A stretch of DNA of 64,000 nt from Prosopocoilus inquinatus (GCA_036172665.1 CM069877.1:25879001-25943000), one strand, 5' to 3'. Shown: positions 31,329 through 44,415, numbered from the stretch's first letter. Numbers and translations: made by a program. Notes: a model not told the origin generated them from the sequence alone.

Positions 31329-33536
31329 GAAGGGCCGAGAACTAAGCTAATTAATAGTAGTTGCACATGTTTCATACCACCAAAGCATTCAATAATTACC
31401 TTTAAAAGAATAGGCTTGTAGTTACAGTTTGTCGCGTTTCGTACCTACAAAACATTTGATAATTACCTATAAACGAATAAACTGTAAGTTTCAGAGTATT
31501 AACTTTTCATAGTAATAAGTCTGTTACATACGTGATGATATTACGTATACTTACCACAAATTACAATTTTCTTCAGTTGGAAACTTTTATACTCGGTATA
31601 AATTACACATTTCTTATTCACAATGAATAAGCTCATCAATGTATATGAAATAATCTTTCAAGCATTAAGGTACTCAAACAATTGTTCCAAATCTATGTCT
31701 TTTTGTGAATATAAGTACATTTCCATAATACCAAATAAAGTAATTCAGAAGAAAACTTTTGTTTACTAAAAAACACTTGTTTTGTCCCCTATTTTATAGG
31801 ATTTTTTCATAGTGTTTAAGGAAATTTTCACAAACATTTTTCTCAGTGCACCTTTTAGCAAATGTTAAGGCTGTTTGCTCGGCCCCAAAATCGTTTTTCC
31901 CATTTCCTGGGCTTATTTTTCATTAAAATCGTACCAATTTTTCGCGAAAAATTTTCAAATAGATTCTGTTAGGCGGCTAAAGGCTTGTTTTTCGAGAATT
32001 GCCAAAAAAGGCCTTAAAAAAAATTAAAATTAAAAAAAATCGAAAATGTAAGCCTTTAGCCGAAATTTCGCAGTATTCAATAATAATAAACCGTTTAGCT
32101 TTTTTATTTTTAAAAATAAGGACAGGAAATGGGAAACAAATTTGAAATTTTCGGAATGAAATCGCTGAAATCAAATGTGATATGTGATACACGCTAGCTC
32201 CGCCTTCGGGCTTAGTGCAAGAGGAGCGAATTCGCACATTCATTCTCCCGATTTAGTGACAGATGAAGGGTGTGAGTGAGAGCGAATGCGTTTCAGTGCG
32301 TATATGAGAAAACACAGAATACATGCACCGTAAACACACGGACGCTACCGAGTGCCGCCAGACAATAAAGTGCCTACACTTTATATTTCTCTTTTCAGAG
32401 TCGTGCTTTTTGGTAAATTTTTTACGCTAAATTGAAAAAAAAAAACATTTTTGTCGTAATAAACTTCTGCAAATCTGGTAATTATACTCTTAATTAGTTT
32501 TAAAAAGGGAATACTCAACAAATTTGTGTTATTTTGTTATTTATTTGTGTAGAGTACACATTTACCTTGACATCATTAAAAATTCTTGTTAATGCATGTA
32601 ATTAATATTATGTGATAACACAGGAATAAACAATAAATAAAATGGTTCGGTGATGTAACATTTTGAATATCAAGTTCACCCAAATAGTGAAACGGAACTG
32701 CGTCAAATAATTTTTGTTTCTGCACAACTAATTGAATAAAATATAAATATTTGATGAATACGAGGATTCAGATCTCATCAACTGTAACCTAAAATAAATT
32801 TATTTTAACAAGTAAGGTTACTGCCAACTAAAATGTCAGATTTTCATAGATAGTCCGAATTTAAAACAATCGTGAACGATTTATATGTAATACGTTATAT
32901 CAATCGGTAAACTTCCGCCTATTAATAAAAAATAGAGTATAGGTGTAGCAAATCAGCGCATATGCAACTGTCAACAAAAAAAAGGGACATTTAATATCAC
33001 CTACAACTACGGTTTCAAATTTGTACGTGCATCTGCATTATGCAGCGTTGCCTATTCGCGATATTTTTAAACATTCGCCAAGCATCTCAAAAAAAATAAA
33101 AGTTTGTTTTTTTTTCCTGTTAATATTAACATGCTGGTGATAATAGTGCGGCCCTTTTGAATCATAGTGTACTACGCTCACCAAAGGAATCTGGAACACG
33201 TAATACGTTCTGTTGTAAATACGAGGAGTTAATTATTGTTGCTATCATGTATTCGTCCGTTTGTTTATTTCCGTGTTTTTTAAGTTACTGTAGAAATAAG
33301 TTTAAAATTGCATTCAAACTAATAGCGTTTTCCACTAGCTGCACTAGTGCGCACTGAGTGTATTTCCATCTCGGTTCAGCTTTATGTAATAAAACGAGAT
33401 GGAGATACACTCGGCAAATAAAAGAAATTAGAAGATTTTGGTTTTTGTAAAATTTTAACCAAGTTAGCCATGACAAGTAATATTTGAAAATGGATTCTTA
33501 ATGAGCTCTCGAACCTGCACCTTTTTGCTAATTTAA
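31329..33536. other. no gene seen
   Basis: Mostly AT-rich. Notes: an imperfect direct duplication at 31375-31500; a GC-richer block at 32170-32370; a small hairpin GAGTGTATTTCCATCTCG...CGAGATGGAGATACACTC near 33355-33412. None supports a gene. Confidence 0.4.
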
Positions 33537-34065
33537 TCATCTCTCTATCTCTTTAAAGACAGAAGTTACCCATGCTGTCCCTACGTATCCGGGCACACTG
33601 TATACTTTGGTATATTTGCCTGGACTTTTCCCGACCATTCTCTTATAAATGCGGTGGTGATATTGCTCACTTAAATTATCAGAAACGCTCGCAGCGTGGC
33701 ATGTCACCTCGTAGCTAACTCTTTCCACCAACAAATTTTGAAACAATTGAATTGTACATCTCCGCTGCATTTATGTTCATATTTAAAAGTAAACTGTGTG
33801 AATTATGCGTCAAATGATTACAGCAACCAATAATATCATGAAATAATCCACATTCTACTAAGTCTGGAACTGAATTAATTTCATTATCTTTGAACCTGGT
33901 GCAAAAATAAACGTCACAATGAGAATGATCGCCGAATACGTGCTTACGGCAATTAATAATGTACTTTTTTAACGCATTAACTTGCTCTGTGTGCGTTTTA
34001 TCTTCCTTGCGGCGGTACATTAGAGCAGTATTAATTCCCATTCCAATAACCTTAAGCACAGTCAT
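33537..34065 (-). pseudogene. Mutator-like (MULE-type) protein fragment
   Basis: Minus strand from 34065: KTHTEQVNALKKYIINCRKHVFGDHSHCDVYFC, then VECGLFHDI and LLLNMNINAAEMYNSIVSKFVGGK. This order (FGdH-xC-xYFC ... NNxAExyNsi-xKFvGGK) is one I recognise from insect Mutator-like transposon proteins that often continue into a YqaJ exonuclease domain. The reading then shifts frame near 33725 and goes on with a segment containing HHRIYKRMVGKSPGKYTK to about 33590. Upstream and downstream parts are missing. The family assignment is from memory of conserved blocks. Confidence 0.5.
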
Positions 34066-35125
34066 TAATATTTATTCCAACGTTTAAATCAGGGTTCAAA
34101 TCAAACAGGCAATGCGTTTTTTTGTGTCGTTGTTTCAATTCTGATAAACTTTCACTTTCCGACAGACGTAGTTTTATTTCCCTAGTTTTACATAGTTGCT
34201 GTGTTAGATCAGGTCGCCGTTTTTATTTACGTAACTTTTACTTAAGAAATTTTACTGATCTGAGTGTGCGCTCGCCCTTAAAATTTGGAGAAGGCCGCAG
34301 GCGGTGCCCATGTGAATGAAGCCTTATTCGAATGTTTTCTTGTGGGTGTGTCAAACTGACATGTAAACCAATCAAAAATAAAGATCAGTGACAGCAGAGT
34401 CATAAATTACAGGGAAAACGTTTAGGTGGTAATTCTGTTCTCTGTTCTTTTCGTTTGTGTGTAAAAATGCAGGAACCCGTGTTAAACGTATGTTTCTTCT
34501 AAATATATGCGAAAAATAGTGATACGCCCATTTGAAATCGAGTTCAGGTCTAAGCGAGCATACAGCCTTAACTTCAATTTTTAATAAAATATTCAAATTG
34601 GTGGCATAATAAATTTTACTAAAAGAGGAACATCACGAAGCACTGATTTTGTCAGATACGATTTCTATCCTTAACAGGGCAGTATTGTGGTAAAAAAAAA
34701 TGTATTTACTTTTTTCTAAACCACTGCCTACTTTACTATTCTTACAATATTACACATTTTGTAGCAACTATTATTATACTTTTTTTGATTGCATTTTGTG
34801 CTTAATTTTAAAAATCTTAAGGCGATCAATAGTGCTTGCCGATCTGATGCTAATAGAATTTATAACTAGACTTTCAATATCCAGTTGAGTCTCCAAGTTT
34901 TTACTCTGATCTCAAAAACAATTTTAAAATGGAAATTGCTATCTACTCGAGTTGTAACAGGATTGTGCTGAGGAAATTAACTTACAGCACAGCCACCAAC
35001 TCTGTTGTATCGGGCGAAAAATAAGTCGAGCGCCACCTAATCCTAACCGGAGATCGGGAAAGGATTAAAAAGCATCAATTTATGCAACATTTTAATGTCG
35101 AGAAGCAAATCAAATATAACCAAAT
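34066..35125. other. no gene seen
   Basis: AT-rich; short ORFs on both strands without domain signature. Confidence 0.4.
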
Positions 35126-36699
35126 AACACTGACACCACTCAAGTATTATAAAAATATTAAAGTTACGTTTTTTTTTTAAATTGAAACATCCCATTTTGA
35201 CGTTATTTTTGGATTCTACAATAAATTTTGCGTTAAATTTATTTGAGTCATTTTTACGTATCAAACATACTTTTTGATGTGAGTCAATTTTTTCTTGAAA
35301 ATTCCCGAATACAAGGTTCCATTCAAAAATTCGTAACTTCTAAACCACTAAAAATAACGCAACTGATTTTTTTTCAGTCAATGCCAAGGCTGTGGCCAAT
35401 CATTAGAGATCAAATCAAGTCGTGAAGGGATATTCCAAGGCTTACTACGATTTTTTGAATTTGAATATAAATAACAAAAACTTCCGTTTTTTCAAATAGA
35501 ACACCCTGTATATTTTCACACCATTCCATAGCGTTTTTCATAAGCTTTTAAATGATATACAGTTTGTAGGGTCCAATTCTGATATTCGACGAGTTATTGA
35601 GAAAATAGTAATGTTAGATATAAATATTTAATAAACAATTGAAAGTTTCTAGTAAATTGGTGCCAAAATGAAAAGCGATTCATATTTTAAAACAACGTCG
35701 CATTAGTTATGGATATATTGTGTCAAAAAGTGCGAATTACATTGGTTTAATATTTTATTCGCTGTGCATGATTATCCGTAGGACTGCGGCTTTAATTTCA
35801 AATTTATCCTTCCAGTTCGCGTGAATTAGAAGTTCTATTGATGATTCATGACAATTATAACTTGAGTACTCAGGAAATCTCAAAAGAAACTGATTTGTAT
35901 GTCACTTTCAAATTTTAACTTGAGTACTCGGGAAATCTCAAAAGAAATTGACCTGTATATCAGTTTCTCCCGAGTACTCAAGTTAGAATTTTCATGAATC
36001 ATCAAGAGAACTTCTAATTCACGCGAACTGGGAAGATAAATTTGAAATTAAAGCTGAAGTCCTACTGATTGATCGCGGATAATAATGCACAGCGAATAAA
36101 ATATTAAACCAATGAAAATCGCACTTACGTACGGTATATCCGTAACTGGTGCGACGTTGGTTGAAAATTTTAATCGCTTTACATTTTGATATCAAACTAC
36201 TAGAAACTTTCAGTTGTTTATTAAATATTTACATCTAAAAATTGCTATTTTCTCAATAACTTGTCGAATATCAGAACTGGACCCTACAAACTGAATATCA
36301 TTGAAAAGCTTGAAAAATATACAGGCTGTGCTATTTGAAAAAAGGAGTTTTTATTATTTATAATTATTCATATTCAAAAAATCGTAGCAAGCCTTGGAAC
36401 ATCCCTTAACGACTTGGCTTGATCTCGAATGATTGACCACAGCCTTGGCATTGATTGAAAAAAAAAATCGGTTGCGTTATCTTTAATGGTTTAGAAGTTA
36501 CGAATTTTTGAATGGAACCTTGCATTCGAGAATTTTCAAGAACAAATTGACACATCAAAAAGTATGATTGATACGTAAAAATGACTCAAATAAATTTAAC
36601 GCAAAATGTATTGTAGAATCCAAAAATGAAGTCAAAATGGGGTGTTTCAATTTAAAAAAACGTAACTTTAATATTTTTATAATACTTAGACACCCTGTA
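35126..36699. mobile_element. foldback element C, a 1.57 kb near-complete palindrome
   Basis: The right end is CACCCTGTA at 36699 followed by TA. The left end, near 35126, is diverged. The arms pair almost throughout: AGTATTATAAAAATATTAAA at 35142 matches the complement at 36667-36686, and pairing continues to a centre near 35915. That centre holds two direct copies plus an inverted copy of a CTTGAGTACTC-GGAAATCTC motif. Arm modules CAAATAGAACACCCTGTATA (35488) and their mirror at 36320 divide the arms into segments. No coding potential. Confidence 0.8.
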
Positions 36700-36814
36700 T
36701 ACAAACGAAAATAATTTTAAAATGTGCAATGAAAGCGCTGCTATTATACAAAAAAAAAATTGAGTCCTGGAATAGCAAGAAAGTTGTGGAACTTTTACGG
36801 AGCTCTGGGACACC

Positions 36815-37022
36815 TGTATGTCTAAATGTAAGTAAATATAAATTAATATGTGAAAATCTAAAATAAACTATATACATATGTTATGTATAAATCGGAAGAA
36901 AAAATTATGTGAACACCCAAAATTAACTGTCAGAAAACCTTAGAAATAAGAGCTAACCAAACAACACGGAAATGCGAAAATAAGTAGTCCTAAGACCCCG
37001 AAAAAACTTCTTATTCTAACTA
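36815..37022 (+). repeat. dispersed repeat Z, partial copy
   Basis: From TATGTCTAAATGTAAG to AACTTCTTATTCTAAC it matches 25000-25197 in order, with small changes. Lacks the ribozyme-like half. Confidence 0.75.
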
Positions 37023-37298
37023 ACTAATAAAATGAATATCAAAAGCTTAAGGATGCTCTAGGGATTCACCGCACGATTTGCAACAAATTTTGTAAAATAA
37101 AAATTTCCACAGTAAATTTAAGTTCGTTCACTTTAAAGCTTAGATCACGTGGTAAGCGTACAATTAACAGCGTTTGGAAAAGCCTGAATATTATTAGACG
37201 TGAATAACGCATTTCTATTGGTCCTCCATTATGTTTGTACTCATAATTTCAGATTACAAAAAAACTCAATTACTTCTACTACTCAAGTACTTTGTACT

Positions 37299-37485
37299 CA
37301 ATTACTTTTGTACTTAAGCACTGTGAATAAATTTGTATCGATTAAATTGTACTCATAATTTTTGAGTATTTTCGTAGTCAATTACATTTGTACTTAACCA
37401 CTGTGAGTAAAATTGTAATCGAGTACATTGTACTCATAATTTTTGAATACTTTTATAATCAATTACTTTTTATACCCAATTACTG
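37299..37485 (+). repeat. 80-bp tandem repeat, about 2.3 copies
   Basis: Units begin CAATTAC at 37299, 37379 and 37460, with shared GTACTTAANCACTGTGA and TACTCATAATTTTTGA segments. Confidence 0.75.
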
Positions 37486-38499
37486 TCCAACATTAGTCGG
37501 TGGGATGTTAGAATTGTCAACTGTTTTCAAATAGTTGTCTTTTTGTTTAAGTTTAAGTTAAAATCAGGCGATGTAAGGGAGTTTTCACATTCACATTGAA
37601 AACGAGATTGATCATTTTCTATTAATAATCATTATTCAGCATCAAGGTCCAGACTTTTGTGGTTTTCACCAATCGTATTGAGATATTTGCTTTTAAATAA
37701 AACATAGAAATAGCGTTCTGAGAATAATTTTTGCCCAACTCGTTTTTAATTGTTATCTAATTCTAAAATAAAATTGTGTGTATACAGGGTGCATCAACTT
37801 TTTTATTTGAAAAGTGGAATGTCAGTACATACAACTAAGCAAAACGTATTTATATCACTTACCATTTATCATTTAATAATTTAATTACAATGCATAACAT
37901 GAAAATAAAAATTATCTTTTAATCAATACCCTTCGGCTGCTCCTTCATTATTACTTTAGAGACTCCACAGATGAAACATCTGAATGTTATTCTCATTGGA
38001 ATTTGTAGACAGCACTAAAACATATTTTGTAAAAGAAAGTGTACACTATGCCCTGTTTTTTTAACAGTTAAGAGTACAAACCATTACGATATTGGAATTG
38101 TTGATATGATGAGTTTTTGGATGAATTTATTACTTTCAACTCTTAAAAAACTGACTTTCGTGTACATCGGTGCAGGGTAACAAAGACACTTAGCACCGAA
38201 ACAGGGACGCAAGTAAGTTTGCGTACGATTGATAGTATTTGCTAATTTATTTTTCCATTGAAAAGAAAATCTTTAATCGTAAGTAGCTGCATGTACTTAC
38301 CTGTATTTTATTTAGGTATGCAAAGTTTGTGTTAAAATTAGATGCATAAAGCTGACACGATATTTCCTCGTCGATAAACTTATGAAGTTGGAGAAAACAT
38401 CTTCGCCGAATAATTCATTTTGGAAATAAATCGTTTTCATTTGACACCACGTGCAATTATTAACACCCGAGCTTCATGCAAGTCGTAAGATAAAAAAAG
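37486..38499. other. no gene seen
   Basis: AT-rich. A lone TACAGGGTGCATCAAC at 37783 resembles a foldback or MITE terminus, but no partner end is nearby. Confidence 0.4.
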
Positions 38500-38705
38500 G
38501 ACGCGATAAAATAAATTACACCTCCTTCGTCCCTCGGCGGTAATCAGAATACATCCCCAACAGCCACGATTAAAATCTTGCGGGATTAATAATACCGTCC
38601 TTAATCAGCCCTCCGCGTAATTATTTGAAGGAATGTCAGCGACGATTAAATTAGATTTCGTCGCGGAGATTTATTAGGGCAGCAGGAGGTACAGCTTACC
38701 GAAAG
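38500..38705. promoter_or_regulatory. candidate non-coding regulatory block
   Basis: A GC-richer, non-repetitive island with many homeodomain-type cores in 200 bp: GGGATTAATAAT, CCTTAATC, GTAATTATTTG, CGATTAAATTAG and others, several with the bicoid/orthodenticle-like GGATTA or TAATC form. No ORF, no inverted repeat, and no second copy in the window. This is inference from motif density only. Confidence 0.25.
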
Positions 38706-39927
38706 TATAAAACTCGGAGAAGTACGCGATTGCTAGATTTATTTCAACTTTATTTTTTAAGGAGATTAAAAAAAAAAGGAAAACTTATCGCGTGAAATTA
38801 ATTGGCTTGTGTATAAGTCCCAAAAGTCTCATAATATTTTTGGAACATAGTTACATACAAGCGGATCAATTTCACAACATAATTTTTTATTTTGGGAAAT
38901 GGGTTATGTACAAGTCGATTAACTTGACAGGATAAATTTTCCTTTTTTTAATCGCTATTAAAATAATGAAGTTTAATGAATTTAAACAACCGCTTACTTT
39001 ACTGGGTCTTATACTTTTGGTAAACTAAAATAAATAAACGTCCTGTGATCGATAAACTGTAACGCTTAACTGGTAGGTTGGGTCGGATATAATTTGAATA
39101 TTTAAATATCTTCTGAATTATTAATATTAATATTCGAGGTACGGTTCACCGGTCATAGGCGTCCAGATTACAATACTTTGGGGACACTTGTTAGAAACTA
39201 TTCCACATAATTTTACGGTCATTTATTAGACTTGGATTGTTTAAAGAGTCATTATTATCCCTTTCATCGTATATGTGTATTGAGAATTAATTTGAAAGCT
39301 TTTAATGCTTGCTACATAGTAAATAAACATGCCTATTGATTTTTTTTCGCCTTACAAAATTGGTTTCTACTTTTTTTTTCTGGAACGTCAGCTGACAGTG
39401 TAGTAAATTGTGAAATACCAATGAGCATTTTTTTGTTTATGAAAAATATTTATGCAAGTATTTATTGCTTGATAGGAAATTGTTACTTTATTTAATACTT
39501 TCATATTTGCTTGTTATAGTTTTTCAATAAATTGAGTGTTCAAAAGGTAGACCAAATTACGAAGAATACTCCACGCTTAGCTTTTCATTAAAAAAAAAAA
39601 ATAAACTACAATATTCGAAAAATAGGCAAAAAATAAATGCTTGTTTTCGTCTTTGATATTTTTTTTGTAGATCTTTGAAAATTTGAGCTTCCAGAACAAT
39701 AGTTCCATTTTGAAGATCTGCTTTTTTTAGACTGCCGAGTAGTTTAGGTATCAAACTTTTAATTGCGAATATTAACCACGATGAACGGTTTCTTCCTCAA
39801 ACTTTCCCAGATCAATTTCTGTCGGACTCTTATCAAACGTCTTTTCCAAGGCTAAAGATGCTAAAGAGACATTCGTTTTTATGTGAACTCTATCGATTAG
39901 CTGTTTGAAGGTTAAAACGTGGTCTTA
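38706..39927. other. no gene seen
   Basis: AT-rich; no ORF with a domain. Confidence 0.4.
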
Positions 39928-41747
39928 TACAGGGAGATTCAGACAACCCTTTCATTAAAAGTTTATGGATTTCTCCTCTGAATTTCTATTTCATATTTTG
40001 CAGTTATAAGTTAACGATATGGATCTATCAAAATATAATATTTTCAAATTTCGGACACTTCCGCTTATACCGGAAGTTGCTGTCAACTTACTTATTTTAA
40101 ATAGAATACCCTAATTTTTAATGCATTTTTGAAATCTTCATATAATTCTAAAAATATTTTGTGCAACATATTATACAAGAAAAATTAACCGTTTCCGAGA
40201 TATTTTAATTTTTTAAAAATAACTCAGACTTGTAGAACCTTGGTTATGATGCTGCCATCTTTGTGAATTAAAAACCATGATGCCCATTTTTGGCCTGTAG
40301 TAGGCTACAGTTACATGCTTTCAGATCATGTCCAGTTTTGCACTTGATTGCTTACAGGCTGGTTGAAAAGTAACTTCTATTCGAACTAATTTCAACTGTC
40401 AAAAAGTCATCTTTCTTAAATGGAACGCCTAGTATATTTTTAGACCAAGTGACTCAAGATTAAATGTTCTTTCGTCCTGTATTAGCATTCCCTATACCTA
40501 TCTCTCATAGTTCACTCGTTATCGATGATTTCTTTTTAACACGAAATTTTTTCCATTTTTCGGAATTATTTTTAAATAGTGGGCTACGAAAACTAGAGAA
40601 ATTATAATTTTTGAAATCATCTGTCTAGTAGAAATTAAAAAAAAAAACAATTTGTTCGCTACGAAGAACCAAAAAATGAATAATCAAACACAGACATATT
40701 AAAGGTATTTGATGATCAAAAAATCGACAATTCAAGAAGTTGATAAAAAAAGTTTTTATATCAAGGAAAATATGTTATTACTGAGACACAATAGAAAGTT
40801 ATTACTAATAAATAATAGCCGAGGACAACTTAAAGCCAATATTATAACCAACAATTTGTGTATTATTTTTAATATTTCTGATTTATTTATTAGTTTTCAA
40901 AAATTTTTGTGTTCTATGTGTAATTTTTCCTTGTAAACGTGTAAAAACTCATACCAAGACTTCTAATACATGCGGCATATGTAAACAAAAAGGTTCAGAT
41001 GATAGATGTGTATTTAAATATTATTTATCGGTTTTTAAAATGAAATTGAAATTACAGTCAGAAATTAATTTAGAAAACCTCAGTTTGTTAAATTTTCTTA
41101 CCACACTATTCAGGAATAATACTGAAAAGTGAAAAAAATTGATGTCTCAAAGAGAAAATCATGAATAGAAAGAGAAAGGTAAGAGATGGGTATAGGGAAT
41201 GCTAATACTGTTCGAAAGAACATTTAATTTTGATTCTTATGGTATAAAAAAAATACTGGGTGTTCTATTTAAAAAACATGACTTTTCGACAGTTGAAATC
41301 AGTTCGAATAGAAGTTACTTTTCAACCAGCTCGTAAACGATTTTGTGTAAAATTAGGTATGACCTGAAAGCTTATAAGCATAGCGTACCACAGGCCAAAA
41401 ATTGAAATTATTGCTTTTATTACACAAAGATGGCAGCATCATAAACAAGGTACTGCAACTTTGAATTTTTTTTTTAAATGGAAATATCTCTAAAACGGCT
41501 AATTTTTCTTGCACAAAATATTTCTAGAATTTCATGAAGATTTCAGAAATGTAATAAAAAATGGGGTATTGCATTTAAAATAAGAAAGTTGACAGCAACT
41601 TCCGGTATAAGCGGAAGTGTCCGAAATTTGAAAATATTATATTTTGATAGATCCATATCGTTAACTTATAACTGCAAAATATGAAACAGAAATTCAGAGG
41701 AGAAGTCCGTAAACTTTTAATGAAAGGGTTGCCTGAATCTCCCTGTA
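39928..41747 (+). mobile_element. foldback element D, copy 1
   Basis: Ends TACAGGGAGATTCAG and CTGAATCTCCCTGTA, with TA at 39926-39927 and 41748-41749. Arms of about 580 bp (39928-40510 and 41180-41747) are inverted copies with blocks ACTTCCGCTTATACCGGAAG, TTGTGCAACATATTATACAA and TTAAATGGAACGCC. The 670-bp centre is unique to the family and contains an ORF shared with copy 2. It is non-autonomous: no transposase. Confidence 0.9.
40709..41132 (+). pseudogene. internal ORF of foldback D (unknown, cysteine-rich)
   Basis: The first frame (40709-40936, ATG at 40709) gives a 75-codon peptide with the block NNSRGQLKANIITNNLCIIF and ISDLFISF, ending in CSMC. Homology appears to continue in the next frame (about 40905-41132) with a C-x2-C (CGICKQKGSDDRC) followed by VFKYYLSVF and a leucine-rich tail to TGA at 41132. 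The second foldback copy has the same two segments with conservative replacements (I/L, K/R), so this was probably a real protein segment, perhaps captured. A beta-rich domain plus a zinc ribbon is a guess. I do not recognise the family. Confidence 0.4.
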
Positions 41748-41749
41748 TA

Positions 41750-42629
41750 CTGCGTCCTTTCGTGAATTTGCTCCGAACTTTATCCAATTGGGTTCTTTAT
41801 CACCTTTCGTAACTTATTGTCTATTATGGGTTCATACATTTTAGCTGCGATGCTCATAAGTGCGATCGTTACCTCGATAATCTGCATATATTTTACGATC
41901 TCTTTTGTTTTTTATGCAGGGTAACTATAATTCCTCTACATGAAAATATAAGGGACGTATTCCACTATGTTATGTATGTATGAATGTATGAATAAAAGAG
42001 AAACGTATGAAAAATATAATTAAATTCACTAAGTTATATTAGGATTGAATAAATGAAAATTAAGATTAAAATTAAGTTACGTTTAAATTATAATTAGTAA
42101 AGTTAATTGTCTTTGCACTAAATTACTCAGGCACATTGGAACATAATTTTAAATTGAACTAATCTTTACTTATCCCAAAAACAATTAGTTCCGTTTTCGG
42201 TGATTCCACCGTCACGGGTTGGACACTTTTCAGTACATTAATTCATTTTCTTCTAAACTGACTGATGTCATGTTGGTTTGTATACCTAAGCGTAATTAAT
42301 AAACCTAAGTTTTAAGAAAACGGATTTTTTAAAGTTTATTAGCTATACTTTTTTACAAATATTTGTCATGGGTAGGACGAAAATTGGATGTATGTGTATC
42401 TATAAGCTGGGAATAGCCGTTAATGTGTAAACAATTTTAATGCAAATGAAATTTTACTAGTACAACAAACAATTGAAACAAAATTTCAAGAAGGAAAACT
42501 TGTACAGTAATCATCTATTTAAAAACAAAAAAGGAATAATCTGTGTAATCAAAACTTACGCAGAAAAAGTTTAACATAAACTTTGTTAATAATATTTTCA
42601 ATACTTCAGAAAGTTATAATCAGGCCTAG
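41750..42629. other. no gene seen
   Basis: AT-rich; nothing recognisable. Confidence 0.4.
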
Positions 42630-42915
42630 GCGCATTTAGGCGAAAGGTTTCCTTAAATATACGAGGAACTATTAATATGCTGAAGCGATCATAGTCGGAA
42701 AAAGTTCTAATCTTTTACGCGTCTGCCCTGTAAAAACAAAACAATGAACCAGCCGAAGCCGAGAAATCTATGCGGCACGCAGTAACCACTACAGTTCTGG
42801 TCGACTGGATATAGAAACTTGTTTACGTAATCTATTCATTCCGAAATGAACTCGCATTCTTTTTGCAGTGACGGCGCTATAATTGATATGAATTAAATGT
42901 ATTAAGCCAGTCTTT
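42630..42915 (+). repeat. dispersed repeat W, uninterrupted copy
   Basis: Aligns to 14591-14722 and then to 18488-18640 (ATATACGAGGAACTATTAA, then CAGTTCTGGTCGACTGG, then TGACGGCGCTATAA), without the 3.8 kb insertion between them. Confidence 0.6.
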
Positions 42916-43428
42916 TTAAAAGCTACATTAAAGAATTATAATGTTTTGATAACTATTAATTTGAAAGAAACTATAACGGCAATTACACACGTAATTTACA
43001 TCAAACGGTTGCTTCTGATGCAATGATCGCGAGAGTGAGAGTGCCTCGGGCATAAACGCCGTTCAGCGGCGACGTTGAAATCTACGCCGCTGCTTTGTTT
43101 ATCTTTATACTGGTTTTCACCAGATATCCTAGGAATGTCCGACCCTTAGTTATAACAAACTGTTTTGTTTGAATAAATGACGATAATGGCACAATATCTG
43201 AATCACTCGAAGAATCCGACTCTGAGTAGTTTCAGTAGATTTTAGTTACGCTTTACTTAAAGGTTTTGCATATTTTTTTCTAGATTTAAATTTTTGAGCA
43301 ACTAGTAAATATTCTTGGTTGTACCCTTGAAAGAAATGTAAGGGCCGTATTTTCTCGATGCTGGTAGCATACTTCTATCTTTTATCAAGCATAGTTCTAT
43401 TATATTCTATGTCCTTTTGGGAAAGGTA
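42916..43428. other. no gene seen
   Basis: Includes a GC-richer patch near 43030-43090; no ORF or repeat signature. Confidence 0.35.
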
Positions 43429-43570
43429 CAGTCACAGCGCTATGTAATGAAAGTCTCGAGGAGTAAACGGCCACTAAACGCCGCGCGCCATATTTCCGCC
43501 CGTCCGAAATTGATGTTTTACCTTAGTACCGTTTACCCCTCCAGACTTTCGTTACATTGCGCTATGACTG
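43429..43570. mobile_element. TA-flanked hairpin MITE
   Basis: CAGTCACAGCGCTATGTAA at the left and its near-complement ending TGACTG at 43570, with TA on both sides (43427-43428, 43571-43572). Pairing extends to GGAGTAAACGG/CCGTTTACCCC. 142 bp, non-coding; the ORF at 43417-43611 is a shadow. Confidence 0.82.
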
Positions 43571-43572
43571 TA

Positions 43573-44369
43573 TATGATATTAACGTTTTTTATAACACTG
43601 CTGGCCGCTGATATAAAATCTGTAGCATCATGTCCTTTTGGCACTTCATCCAAGGCCAAACAATTACGAATTCAAATTCACTGACACTGATTGACGTGGC
43701 GTACTCAACTCATTACTAACTAATCACTGGCTAATTACCTACGGACTGTTACTGGTTAACTGACTCCTAACTGAATAATTTGATTTGCAATTTTTTCTTT
43801 TTTTTACCCGTACAGGATGTGACAAAGTACACGTCTACAACGTCTAGTCAAACCCATCTAATGAGCGAGTAAGTTAATTGTTTTGAATGTAATACGATCT
43901 GCTCTGTGGCGTTCTCAAATAATTTCAAACAACTTGGTTTTCATTTGTCAGCATGGTATTCCGTCTAGTAAAATGTTAATTTTTCATAAATTCCACTGAC
44001 CGAAAAGAACTTAGATCTGCCAGCTAAGCAGATGTAATTCATTCTAGACAATTTCCGCGGAGATTAAGCATGTGTTTGTCTAAACTTTTAATAAAATACA
44101 CTCGTGCGCAGTGTCGTCAACCGAATGTTTCGCTAGGTATGTCAATTTACATCTAATCGTACCAATTCGCTCCTTACACACGTGTCGATGATCATACTTG
44201 CCAAATGCTAACTAAATAATTTTGTCAATTAAATTAAAAACACGCGCGTTAAATTTTTTGTAACTCCAAAAATAAAAAACGAATTTTGATAATAATTTTT
44301 CAAACGTGACAATATCCTACACTTCAAATAATATGTTCTTCTTTTTCCACGGTTCTTTATTATTTCCTG
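43573..44369. other. no gene seen
   Basis: AT-rich with no clear feature. Confidence 0.4.
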
Positions 44370-44415
44370 AGGTTCTGACAAGTCTATGACTTAGGACCCC
44401 GTTGGAAAACCACCA
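44370..44415 (+). repeat. short dispersed repeat (copy 1 of 2)
   Basis: GACTTAGGACCCCGTTGG and CACCACGGATAAAAAAAA recur, diverged, at 59962-60010. No fold or function evident. Confidence 0.5.

Noticed and set aside
37299..37485. 80-bp repeats as a possible satellite array
   Set aside because: Only a little over two copies; no evidence of a larger array in the window.
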